DNA of 64,000 nucleotides from assembly GCF_038396675.1 (NCBI RefSeq), contig NC_088931.1, positions 5,850,001 through 5,914,000 on the forward strand, in the 5' to 3' direction. Source of the stretch: Hydra vulgaris. Taxonomy: Eukaryota > Cnidaria > Hydrozoa > Anthoathecata > Hydridae. The position numbers were made by a program, and so were the translations under genes. Shown here in pieces: positions 23,971-34,146 of the stretch (its first letter is position 1; the number at the start of each line of letters is the position of its first letter). The notes beneath the pieces were generated by a model. It saw only the letters and a program-made list of their open reading frames with translations, ran no database searches and was not told where the DNA came from.

Positions 23971-25800
23971 AAAAAAAATCTACATTATGATGTACCTATC
24001 GGTCAATCAAAGTTTGTAATATTTTATTAAAAATAAAAAAAAATTAAAAAAAAAATTATTATTTCTTTCTTTAATAGTTTGAGTAGTAATTAAACTCATT
24101 GCCATTTTTTTACTGCTTCCAGTACTAAAAAAATGCTTTTAAAATTCTTGTACTAATCTTGTTACTAAATGTTGTTTGCAACATTTTTTGTATAAATCAA
24201 ACATTTTAAAAACGCTCATGTTTTTGATTTTCTGAAACTTTCCATTAATTTTAGTATATATTACCAAAATCAAAGTTCCGTTCTATTTTGGTTTTACTTG
24301 TGTTTTGAAACTTTTTTACTCGTAGCAATATTACTAAAAATTTTTGTAAAAATTTTTATGAAGCATAATTTACATAAAGGATAATATTTCTTGTAATTAA
24401 AAAAGTCTTTTAATTTGCCATTTTAACGTTCAAAAGATGTCTTTTTTAGGCTAAATTCCCGGAAGGAGGATTCTCCTCAGTCCGAAAGTTTGATCATCAA
24501 ATAAGAACCTGTGTGTAAATTGCATCATAGTTATCATTATTGTTAATTGTCGTTCGGTTTATTTATAAATCACATTTTAAGTTATTCAATTATATATGTG
24601 ACATTTAAAGTTATTCAATTATATATTTGACATTTAAAGTTATTTAATTATATATTTGACATTTAAATTTATTTATATATATATGTGACATTTACATTTT
24701 TGTGACTTTTTTTTTCTGCATTCCAAGGTCATAAATATTGCATTACCTACGGCGCAGTAGTCCACATTGAATATTTTCTTGTAATATCAAAAATTTAGTT
24801 TAAATATAAAAAACTACAAGAAGAAATACATTTTCTTGTTATATATTTAAATACATAACGAGATAATGAATTTGAGTATCCGTTTAATAATATTTGGTTT
24901 TTTATTTACCTTATTTTTACATTTATTATTATTAGCTATTAAGTTAAACATTTTTGTTTAAATAAATACCTATTTATTTATTATTAATAATAATAATTAT
25001 TAAGTTAAAAGACTAAAATCTTTCTACTTCTTTTAATAAAAATGGTGCTTGATCTTTTGTGTGTATTTTGATCTTTTGTATTTTTTTGATCTTTTGTATT
25101 TTTAAATGCTCCTGATCATTGATAATCTTAAAAGTGAATTTTATTTATAGGGTTTTGGCCAGGACATCAATTTTTTTTCAAGAAAAAAAAAGGACAACAT
25201 AATGCGTAGTTTTTTTACAGACTAAAAAGACTTTGTATTGTATAAAACACTTATTATTGTTGTTTTATGAATCTCTTTAAATATTAAGGTAAAAATACAA
25301 ATAAATAAAAAAATTAAATTAATAAAAAAAATAGTTCAAAATCCAGCAAGTGTAAAAGTAGATGAAAAATAAATTTAAAAAAAAGACAGGAATATTTTTT
25401 CAAAAGTATTTTTGAAAAATGCTCACTGTTGCTTTGCATTTCAAATTTGAACTGCTTGTACTAAAACTAAAAGAGTATCTTCAGAAATTACATTATCTGA
25501 ATTTCTAATTTTTATTTTCCACTTAACCAGCATCACTAATGACCATCACATGACCAGTATTAAGTATTTTATACTCAGTCTATGAGTGTTGCGTAATTTT
25601 TTTATACCATTTAAAAAAATGTGTTAAACTAAATAGTAATTAAGCTGGGAAGTTATGATTTTAAAAGTTACATTATTGTTTAAAAGAGGTTTAAAAAGAT
25701 TAATTTTGCTTTGCTTTATATAAGCTGACTGAATTTTTAAAGTCTGCAAGTAAAAAACAATACTCAGAGACAAATAATACACCATTTTAAAATATATATA
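23971..25800. other. AT-rich stretch; tandem repeat at 24,569-24,695
   Basis: Within it, a 28-29-bp unit ('gacatttaaagttattcaat' plus 'tatatattt') is repeated about four times at 24,569-24,695. Near 25,045-25,105 'gatcttttgtatttttt' is repeated. No gene is supported. Confidence 0.6.
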
Positions 25801-26420
25801 GACGACTGTAAAATTTTTGGAGTTATCGAATCGAAGAAGACATAATAAAACTCCAAGACGACATCAACGAAACAATGAAGTGGTCATACACATTATGTTT
25901 TTTAATTTAGATAAGTGTAAAGTCGTGCTCACCGGTCGCAACAACAACAAAAAATTTACAGCAATCTGTACAATGAACGACACTGTTAATCAACTGCATC
26001 AGCTACTTGGCATAACATCTGAAAGTGATCTAGGCGTTGTAATAACTAATGATTTAAAGGTCAGTACACAAGTATTCACGGCCACATCAGGTGGCAACCA
26101 TATGCCATGCATGCTTAAGAGTGCTTTTCAAGATCGTAGTCTTGTTTTATAGCGCACATTGTAAATTTCATACGTTTGTCCACACTTGGAATTTGCAGCA
26201 AAAGCCTTACCCAGTGTACTCGACCAAGTTCATCTTATTGAACGATATAAAATCGATAGCAAAATTGACATAATTAATTTCGCGACACACCATAGTCATA
26301 AAAAAAATAGTCGAGAAACGCAGGCCGTTTCTAATAGTTTTCATTGTTCAAGTTGAAAACCGGGTGGTCCGTCGTAATAAGGTGCAAAACAAACTCTTCA
26401 TGGCTGAAAGTTCAGAAGAT
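25801..26420 (+). pseudogene. LINE C-terminal fragment
   Basis: Frames joined in order give a LINE RT tail: 'DDCKIFGVIES', 'LQDDINETMKWSYTLCF', 'NLDKCKVVLTGRNNNKKF', 'DLGVVITNDLKVSTQV' and 'LFYSAHCKF', then degenerate sequence. Non-LTR retrotransposons use these blocks just after motif C (residues D-D-x-K-I). At least three frameshifts are present. The fragment lacks the catalytic Asp motifs upstream and a visible 3' tail. The same LINE group is represented on the minus strand at 53,094-53,475. Confidence 0.7.
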
Positions 26421-26516
26421 TTTGTGAAAGTCCTGGAAAAAGTTTTGCTCTAGCTGAATCTATAACAAAACTTATTGCATATTTATTTAAAACAATATTT
26501 ATAAATATTATTAGAA

Positions 26517-26526
26517 ACACACACAC

Positions 26527-26580
<54 letters not shown>

Positions 26581-26612
26581 GCACGCACGCGCACAGAAAC
26601 ACACACTCAAAC
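26517..26612. repeat. (AC)n microsatellite with GCAC variants
   Basis: CA-rich run with 'gcac' interruptions toward the right. Cys-Val ORFs on the other strand are artefacts. Confidence 0.95.
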
Positions 26613-26700
26613 GCACGCCGGGGTTAGTTGGCACGCCGGGGTTAGTTGTAATTTTTGCGCACGCCGGGGTTAGTTGTAATTTTTGGATTTGCGCATGCGC
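26613..26700. repeat. Short tandem repeat of 'gcacgccggggttagttg'
   Basis: Three copies of 'gcacgccggggttagttg', the last two with 'taatttttg' appended. CpG-rich against its surroundings. Confidence 0.9.
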
Positions 26701-26726
26701 TTGGGAGATATTGGGATTTATGTGTT

Positions 26727-26867
26727 CAGGGCTGACAACACGGGTTTCGAAATTGGGGGCGCATTCACAATCATCAATTTTTAAAAAAAGTCCTCCATAT
26801 CTAGATTTTTCTTAATAAAAAAAAAAAAAAGGTTAGGCCCCCCGGCCCCTCGGTGTTGTCGGCCCTG
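26727..26867. mobile_element. 141-bp MITE with TGTGTT flanks
   Basis: Ends 'CAGGGCTGACAACAC' (left) and the reverse complement of 'CAGGGCCGACAACAC' (right). It is flanked on both sides by TGTGTT (26,721-26,726 and 26,868-26,873). The CAGGGC ends resemble hAT termini, although hAT duplications are normally 8 bp. Non-coding. Confidence 0.85.
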
Positions 26868-26989
26868 TGTGTTTTTTGGACAAAAACGTAACTTTTCGAA
26901 CATTGCTTTCTTTTTACTTTACAAAGAAAATAGTTATCCGTATAAAAAAAAATTGTTGTAAAATTCTAGTCACAATTAGTTTACTATTT

Positions 26990-27115
26990 CCGACGACACG
27001 GGTTTCGAAGTGGAGGGGCACAATTATCTATTTTTAAAAAAAGTCCTCTATATCTAAAATTTTCTCCAAAAAATAAGAAAAAAGATCCTTTAGAAAAAAA
27101 GTGGGGGGCATATAC
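26990..27115. repeat. Degenerate second copy of the 141-bp MITE
   Basis: 'gacacgggtttcgaa' and 'tttttaaaaaaagtcctc' match the element at 26,727 in the same orientation. Its ends are eroded. Confidence 0.6.
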
Positions 27116-27235
27116 ACAACTTTATTGCTATGCAATAAAGCTGTGCTTATTTAGAGAACCGGCTTGAAAAGTATTGATTAATTGCAATTGGTATAAAATA
27201 TTTATAAAACAGTTTGTTTTTCCATTACATGCACA

Positions 27236-27300
27236 ACTTCGATAGATCTGTGGTTTAATGCGCAGTCATCCATGTTCAAATCCGTCCCTTGACACAATAT
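27236..27300 (+). repeat. tRNA-like SINE fragment
   Basis: A-box-like 'tagatctgtggtttaatgcg' and a B-box-like 'tgttcaaatcc' sit at tRNA-like spacing. The sequence does not fold as a full tRNA by eye, so I call it SINE-derived. Confidence 0.45.
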
Positions 27301-27756
27301 ATTTTCAAATTTTTCAATCTAGCGTATATATTTATAGCAAAAAAGACTTTTAATTGTTAAAATAAAATTTTAAAGTTTTGCTTGCTTCGGGCAATTTTTT
27401 TTTCTTTTTAGCCCCCATAAAAGTACCTTCTGGATTAGAAGGACAAGCTTGTTAATTTTTTTCTTTACTAAGTTTCAGACCATGCATTTTTTTCAGACCA
27501 TTTGCAGCTTATTAAAACTAATTACTTGACTACATTAATAACATAAATATCTCTATCATGACAAATGCGCAACAAATCTCTACCGGTGTTTTAATGTTTT
27601 TAGAAATTTTAAAGTTTTTTAAAAATTCTCTCCCGTCTTTTTTTTGTTATATATATAATATTCTTATATATGTTATGTATATAATATCTATGAAACTTCA
27701 AAAATGTTGTGTTTTGTATTTTAAAAAATCGGAAAAAATTTTAAAAAAATAAAATG

Positions 27757-27840
27757 CAAGCGTTGGGATTTGAACCACGGCGATTCATTTCAGAAACGCT
27801 GAGAGCTAACGACTTTAGCCACTAAGTGCTTATTGTTCGA
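27757..27840 (-). repeat. tRNA-derived SINE body (minus strand)
   Basis: Minus strand: A box 'tagtggctaaag', 'gttagctctcagcgtttctg' and a perfect B box 'ggttcaaatcc', then 'caacgctt'. The acceptor stem pairs only partly, and a T-rich tail follows, so it is more likely a SINE or tRNA pseudogene than a working tRNA gene. Confidence 0.6.
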
Positions 27841-28700
27841 TAAAAGTTTCAACACTAATATATAAACAAAACGTTTTATCAAAAGGTAAATAATTTTTTT
27901 ATAAACAAAATTAAGAAGATATCACCGCAATGCAGTTTTTAATTATAAGTAAAGCTGTAAAAATTGATATATGTTTTAACATTACATAATTTGAAGTTTA
28001 CACAAGTTAGACATTTGCATACACTTTCGTTCACATTTTCTTATAACAAAAAGTGCTGCGACTCTTTTTCGTCATCACCTCGGTTGCAATTACTGCCAAG
28101 AGTTTCGTGTGAAACACGCTCGAATGGGCACTACTACTACTAAAACTACTACTATTAAGTTCGGCGGTAATATTAGGAGGTGGCTATGGACACACTAAAC
28201 AACTCAAAGCACAATTTGTTGGAAACTGCGCGAAAAGAAACATATTCTTTATTAACTCCGTGGTCAAACCATAGAATACTTTAAAAATACCCAAAACGCG
28301 GTCAATTCAACAAATATAAATAACTTCAAACATGAACTATCATTATTATAGCCCTTAACTGTAATTTGAAAGCTAAAGACTATTTTCATTTGAAAGCTAG
28401 ACTGTATTTTCATCACGAGGCGACCTGGCGTTTCGCTCTTCATCAATAATTTGTAAATCTTACTGATGTTGAATAAATTAAATTAAATACGATCTATTGT
28501 ATACGTTTTCTTTATTTAGAAACTTATGGTAATTTATAAAGACGCGCCTATATTAATTGATGTCTAATTCAGTTAAAGATGGTCTGATTCCATGATTTGG
28601 TTGCCTGCGCCACTTTTAAAAACTTCAAACATACGGATTTTAAAATAGATAACACACTATTTTGTAATTTGCAGATATAGGATTAATAGGAAAACTTGTA
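27841..28700. other. Spacer without recognised gene
   Basis: Mixed-composition sequence with no domain-bearing ORF. It contains a near-duplicate 'atttgaaagcta(a)agac' pair at 28,363-28,395. Confidence 0.5.
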
Positions 28701-28715
28701 TACGAATTATATACG

Positions 28716-28920
28716 GTTGTCAGATTTACGGTTTCCTCAAGGAGGACATAGAAAAGCCAAAAAGAGGACATTCTTAATTTTAGTAATACCTAATAAAAGA
28801 AGGTTTTCAACATTTAGGGGCGCTGATGGTCTTTTTTATGATGGGGAGAGAGACTCCGACTCTCTAGTCACGGTACTAAAACTAGACGAGGATAAACAAC
28901 AAAGTATATACCTTTAGTGT
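28716..28920 (+). repeat. Partial TIR element ('ggttgtcagat' end)
   Basis: Starts 'ggttgtcagatttacgg' and carries 'aggacata' and 'gaggacattct' blocks. It resembles, in opposite orientation, the end at 36,880-36,948 ('gccggacatctggcaacc'). Probably termini of one MITE family. Confidence 0.4.
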
Positions 28921-28980
28921 TATAGAAGAAATGTTATTTAAAATGCTTACGTTGCTTCAGCTGCGTAGACTTTCTACAAT

Positions 28981-29154
28981 GAGCAGCCGTGGTGCAGCTG
29001 CAGGGCATTTGTCTCAAAAAACAAAAGATCCTTGGTTCAAACCCCATTCTGGGTAATTTTTTGCGACATCGGTTAGGAAGGCGTAAACTTCTAATTAAAT
29101 GCTCATTCGCGGTGCTCTGTGATAAGACCATAGGATTTCTTGGGGCACCTAAAT
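28981..29154 (+). repeat. tRNA-derived SINE, near full length
   Basis: Best copy of the family in the window. The pol III promoter has A box 'tggtgcagctgc' (about 28,990) and B box 'ggttcaaaccc' (29,033-29,043). A 3' body follows with 'ggttaggaaggcgtaaac', 'gcggtgctctgtgataag' and 'cttggggcacctaaat'. Transcription would be by RNA polymerase III, and reverse transcription would depend on a partner LINE. Other copies lie at 2314, 7481, 11,883 and 23,801. Confidence 0.85.
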
Positions 29155-29249
29155 AAAATTTAAAACATAGAGTTTGAGTTTTAGGTTGAAAAAAGGACGT
29201 CAATTTATTATATGACACTGGCACATTAAGTTTTTATGTTTCTTGCTGT

Positions 29250-29431
29250 TAACATGGCGATCTAAGTCTACATGGCGATCTAAGTTAACATGGCGATCTA
29301 AGTTAACATGGCGATCTAAGTTAACATGGCGATCTAAGTTAACATGGCGATCTAAGTTAACATGGCTAAGTTAACATGGCGATCTAAGTTAACATGGCGA
29401 TCTAAGTTAACATGGCGATCTAAGGCGATTT
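29250..29431. repeat. 18-bp minisatellite
   Basis: About ten copies of 'aacatggcgatctaagtt', one of which lacks 'gatc' and neighbouring bases. It lies just upstream of the LINE. Confidence 0.95.
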
Positions 29432-30185
29432 ATTGTCAGATCAGGTTATCATGCTACTGGTAACATGTAACCCAGTACAATCTGCTTCATGTCCTGCTGC
29501 CTTGTAGGATACGCCCTTTTAGGCAAAGGCTAGGAGATGCCAACTCCGATTTAAAACACCCCCTGCCTTGGGGCTCTTGGTTTAGTAAAGGCTAGAGATG
29601 GTGTCTCGATAAAAATACCCATCTTGGGCAGATGTTAAATGCACCCAGCTACTGTCTTGTAGAAGGCCTCCTAGGCAAAGACTTAAGGGGTAAACAGATT
29701 CTATCTGTTGACCAGCCTCCCACCCCTTCTTCATCTATTAGGCTGGCGCAGATGTATTTTTAATACATTGTTCCCAGTTTAGGATGTTGAATGCTGGATC
29801 TTCTTGACTCAATGCATGGGTTTGCTTGTGTCACTGTTTTTATGACTAGGCAACTCATTCTATTATCTCCTAATGAGGGTACAGCTCTAAAACTCAGTTT
29901 TATGGTTCTGAGGCCGGCTGGTAGTCAGGTTTCCCGAACTCTGTGGTAGCTCTCAGAGAGACTGATTCCATCAACAGCTGAAAAATATCAAAGTATTAAC
30001 AGTGCCATGTTGCGCATGGATGGTGTCCCTGTTTGTACTTTTGGTGTGCATTGCGGAGGCCACATTTGGAGCTCTTTGTTACGGCTTAGGGTTTATTAGT
30101 AGTAGTGAGGCAATTGCTTGGGGTATTAAACAGTGTTCTGAGTACTATCTATGCTTTGAGTCAAGTTCTTCAATCTAATTTTAAA

Positions 30186-31920
30186 ATGAATAAAGTACCA
30201 AAAACCATCTTCAAATCAAGTTCAAAAACAAAAAACCATCTTCATCACCAAGTTCTCTAAACCTATCATTCACTAATATTCGTGGTCTTCGAAGTAATTT
30301 TTCTTCTGTTGAGTCTTATCTCTTGCAAAGTTCACCAGACCTACTTGCTCTTTGTGAGACTAATTTGAGTTCGGCTGTCTCATCTTGTGATCTTAGTGTT
30401 GATGGTTATCTTCCTCTGATTCGTAAAGACTCCAATAGTCACATGCTTGGCCTGGGCATTTACATTCGTAAGAATTCACCTGTTTGTCGTGAAACTAGGT
30501 TTGAATCCACAGACTATTCTTTCATGTGCTTTCGTTTAGCACCACTTCCTCTATTGCCTTTCTCTTTGTTCTATATCGCTCTCCTTCATCTCAAGATTGC
30601 ACTCTTTTTGATGTTATTTCTGATCATATTGACCAAGCCCTCTCTCTTTATCCATCAGCTAATATAGTTGTTATTGGTGACTTTAATGCTCACCACTCTG
30701 TATGGCTTGGCTCTAGTGTCAGTGATTCTGCAGGCTTTAAAGCCCACAATTTTTGCCTTTCACAATCCCTAACTCAAATAGTCAACTTTCCAACTCGCTT
30801 TCCAGACAACCCGAATCATTTACCTTCTCTACTTGGCTTATGTCTTGTTTCTGATCCTAGTCAGTGCTCAGTCTCTCCACATTCACCCTTAGGTGCTTCT
30901 GATCACAGTTTGATCTCTCAAAAACTTATATCTCATTCTTCTTCATCACCTGAATCATCCTATTATCATACCTCTTACAACTACAGTAAAGCTGACTGGG
31001 ATTCTTTCGGTGATTTTCTTCGTGATGGCCCTTGGGTAAAAATCTTTCAACTTCCTATCGATAAATGTGCTTCTTACACAACTTCGTGGATTCAGGCTGG
31101 CATGGAATCTTTTATTCCCTCTCGACGATTCCAGGTCAAGCCTCACTTTCCTCCATGGTTTTCTTCACACTGTGCTGCTGCGATTGCCAATCGAAACCGT
31201 TACTTCCATATTTATCAGCAAAAAAATTCTCCAGAAAACAGACGTCTGTTTATTACTGCTAGAAACAACTGTAAAAAGGTTTTGTCTAACGCCAAAACCT
31301 ATTCTCAGGTCATGAAATCTCGTATTTCATCTCAAAAATTAGGCTCTCGTGACTTCTGGAGAATCTTTAATAATATCAATAATAAGGGCAAATCTTTAAT
31401 TCCACCTATCTTGTATGGCTCAAACTTTGTTACCTCACCTAAAGACAAAGCCGAATTGTTTGTTAAAAACTTTTCATCAATATCATCTCTCGATTCCACT
31501 AGTTGCGTTCTACCTGATATTGCCAACAAACAGGTTGATCCATTGCTTGACATTCGTATCACTCCAGCTTCTGTATCTAAAGTGATTTCCTGCCTAGACT
31601 CTTCTACAGCTTGTGGCCCGGACAACATACCTGTTATTGTCTTGCAGAAGTGTTCTCCGGAGCTGTCGTCTATACTCTCAAAACTATTCAACATGTGCTT
31701 ATCAGAGTCTTGTTTTCCAGCCTGCTGGAAAGTGGCATCTGTTATCCCTATCTTCAAAAGTTCTGGGGAGCGATCTGATTCGTCTAACTACTGTCCCATA
31801 AGTCTTCTTCCTATCATAAGCAAGGTTTTTGAATCTTTCATTAACAAACACTTAATTTCTCATCTTGAATCTAATAACTTACTTTCTGACCATCAATATG
31901 TTCTACAGCTGATTTGCTAA
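30186..31920 (+). pseudogene. LINE ORF2, endonuclease and RT fingers
   Basis: Begins at ATG 30,186 (MNKVPKTIF), with a one-base slip in an A-rich run near 30,220. APE endonuclease blocks: 'SFTNIRGLRSNFSSVESYL', 'LLALCETNL' (catalytic Glu), 'GLGIYIRKNS', then after a frameshift near 30,540 'VLYRSPSSQDC', 'IVVIGDFNAHHSVWLG' and 'GASDHSLI' (catalytic Asp-His). The linker is followed by RT fingers: 'SRDFWRIFNNINNKGKS', 'STACGPDNIPVIVLQKCS', 'WKVASVIPIFKSSGERSD', 'NYCPISLLPIISKVFE' (usual RPIS is CPIS here) and 'LLSDHQY'. A deletion after HQY (31,899-31,901) removes the GFR block and shifts the frame, giving the stop at 31,918. Confidence 0.9.
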
Positions 31921-33086
31921 CAGTAATAACTGACAGGTTTTATCGTGCATTAGATGAAGGTGGAGAGGTTAAGGCCATCGCTCTTGACATTTCAAAAGCG
32001 TTTGATAAAGTTTGGCATGCTGGTCTTCTCCATAAGCTTTCTTCTTAAGGTGTATCCAGCAACATCTTTAAGATCATTGAGTCCTTCCTTTCCAATCGTA
32101 GCATAAAAGTTGTCCTCGATGGACAACACTCTTCTTCTTATTCTGTAACTTCAGGGATTCCTCAAGATTCTATCCTTGGCCCTATACTCTTTTTAATTTA
32201 CATTAACGATCTTCCAGATATTCTCACATCTAAGGTGGCATTGTTTGCTGATGATACTACCATTTATTCTTGTCGTGATAAGAAACCAACACCCTCTGAT
32301 TGCTTGGAAGGGGCATTTGAGCTTGAAAAGGATCTCACTTCCGCTACAGCATGGGGCTCACAGTGGCTGGTGAACTTTAATTCAGATAAAACTCAATTTT
32401 TTTCAGCTAATCGTTATCGCAATAATTTAGATCATCCTATATTTATGAACGGTGATGTACTCGATGAGTCACCTACTCTTCATCTTCTAGGATTAACTCT
32501 TACTTCCAATCTTTCTTGGAAACCATATATCAAATCGGTTGCAAAATTAGCATCTGCTAAGGTTGCATCTCTTTATCGAGCTCGCCACTTTCTTACTCTG
32601 GATTCTATTCTCTATCTCTATAAATCTCAAATCCGGCCTTGTATGGAATACTGTTGCCATATCTGGGGTGGATCTTCTAATGATGCCCTTTCTCTTTTAG
32701 ACAAGGTGCAAAAACACATTGTAAACATAGTTGGACCTGCTCTTGCAGCCAACCTCCAACCATTATCACATCGTTGTAATGTTGCTTCTCTTTCTCTTTT
32801 CTACAAATACTATAATGGGCACTGCTTTAAAGAGCTAGTGTCTCTTGTGCCATCTACTAAAATTCATTCTCGTGTTACTTGTCATTCAATTAAGTCTCAT
32901 CCTTTTTCTGTGACTGTTCCTAAGTGCTCCAAAAACGCTTTTTCGTATAGTTTTTTTCCTCGAACATCAGCTCTTTGGAGTTCGCTTCCTTCATCTTGCT
33001 TTCCTGATTCATATAATTTGCAATCTTTTAAATTGTCCGTCAATCTTTATCTTGCTCTACAATCTTCATCTTTTCTCTTACAGTAA
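31902..33086 (+). pseudogene. LINE ORF2, RT palm to C-terminus
   Basis: In the frame after the deletion: 'STADLLTVITDRFYRALDEG', motif A 'AIALDISKAFDKVWHAGL' (catalytic Asp present), a TAA at 32,046-32,048 replacing a codon before 'GVSSNIF', and motif B 'SGIPQDSILGPILFLIYIND' (usual PQG is PQD). Then come motif C 'LFADDTTIYSC', 'WLVNFNSDKTQFFSANR', 'LHLLGLTLTSNLSWKPYI' and the C-terminal 'YKSQIRPCMEYCCHIWGG' and 'SFFPRTSALWSSLPSSCFPD'. Both catalytic Asp motifs are intact, so the copy is relatively young. Confidence 0.9.
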
Positions 33087-33181
33087 CTTCCAACTTTAAT
33101 TAGTGGCTGCTTGCAGCCTTGATGGAAGCGAAGATGTTTAAAAAAAAAAAAAAAAAGTCAATAGCTATTTTGTTACCGACG

Positions 33182-33210
33182 CACAGTGGGCCAGTAGGTG
33201 GACAAAATGG
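33182..33210 (+). repeat. Left terminal repeat, RSS-like (13-bp spacer)
   Basis: Heptamer CACAGTG at 33,182-33,188, a 13-bp spacer beginning with the shared 'ggccag', then a nonamer-like 'ACAAAATGG' at 33,202-33,210. The vertebrate consensus nonamer is ACAAAAACC. The shared block 'ggacaaaat' also occurs at the right end. Confidence 0.75.
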
Positions 33211-33472
33211 GAAAAATTTTAGTTGTCTAATCTTGAAAACCTATTTAATTTTAGTATCTACATATACTAGGAGAAATCTATTGATAATTTATTTATATTA
33301 AATCCCTTAGTTACCAGGACTCTAAGCATTTGAATATTGAGATAAAATAAAAAAATAAAAAAATTATAAATAAGTAATTAACGGTGACATCAACGTTGTG
33401 TTATATTTCAATTACATCTACGTTTTTGAAACAAAAAACTAGTACATGTTTTTCTAGAGTATTTAGAGATAA

Positions 33473-33638
33473 GAAAAACCAATGTGTGCAATAAATTTGT
33501 CATAGCATGTTATCTCAGTTATACTTTGAAAATTACAGATTAAAAAAAAAAATTTTTTTGAAAAACCAATGTGTGAAATAAATTTGTCATAGCATGTTAT
33601 CTCAGTTATACTTTGAAAATTACAGATTAAAAAAAAGA
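33473..33638. repeat. 87-bp tandem duplication in the RAG1-like element
   Basis: Two copies of a unit starting 'gaaaaaccaatgtgtg' and containing 'ttgtcatagcatgttatctc', with period 87 bp. They differ at few positions. Confidence 0.9.
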
Positions 33639-34146
33639 AACTTATTTTTTGCCGCACAATAACTAATAATTACCACAATTTGCCATGTGTTGTCTTATAC
33701 TTATTTGAGCTATATGATGCTTCAATCGAGTTTTAATTGATTGCTCGTCCCCTTAAATCCCCGTTCAGATTTTATGTATGTTTTAACTTGGTTGCTATGG
33801 TACTAAATTTTGCATAGCAACAACTTATTTTTACATTAACGTTGTTTTAACAGTATTTTACTTGCGCTAAATACACAATATTGGGGGTATGTATTAAAAT
33901 GAGATTCAGAATTCTTATGAGGTTAACTTTTTTTGGTTACTATGAATACCTTACTTTGCATAACATATTTTCGGTAGTTGTTAGTAAGTTAATTACTAAC
34001 ATTGACAGTAATTTAATTACTTTTAATTTTAATTACTAACACTTGTAGTAACTTAATTACTAACAAGTATTAGTAGTCCAGGCGGCATATATATTATAAC
34101 ATTTTACTTTTAAATACAAAATACTTGTTACAATAATTATTTAGAT

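Larger units (their letters stand above)
29440..33156 (+). mobile_element. Nearly full-length jockey/CR1-like LINE
   Basis: A 5' UTR-like region (29,440-30,185) is followed by ORF2 encoding an APE endonuclease and reverse transcriptase. The short 3' UTR carries the hairpin 'ggctgcttgcagcc' and a poly-A tract at 33,139-33,156. No ORF1 is visible. ORF2 is broken by at least three frameshifts and one nonsense codon, so the copy is dead but recognisable end to end. The 5' border is approximate. Confidence 0.85.

Noticed and set aside
26398-26634. Cys-Val repeat ORF on the minus strand
   Set aside because: Translation of the (AC)n microsatellite; no domain.
27757-27840. Functional tRNA gene on the minus strand
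   Set aside because: A and B boxes are present, but the acceptor stem pairs poorly and a SINE-like tail follows.
28934-29224. 96-codon minus-strand ORF
   Set aside because: It is the antisense translation of the SINE at 28,981-29,154.
32235-33086. Treating the 283-codon ORF as a stand-alone gene
   Set aside because: It begins inside RT motif C and is the continuation of the LINE ORF2 after a nonsense codon upstream.
33463-33657. Minus-strand ORF inside the RAG1-like transposon as a possible RAG2-type partner
   Set aside because: It is a 64-codon reading of the 87-bp tandem duplication with a repeated peptide and no kelch motifs.
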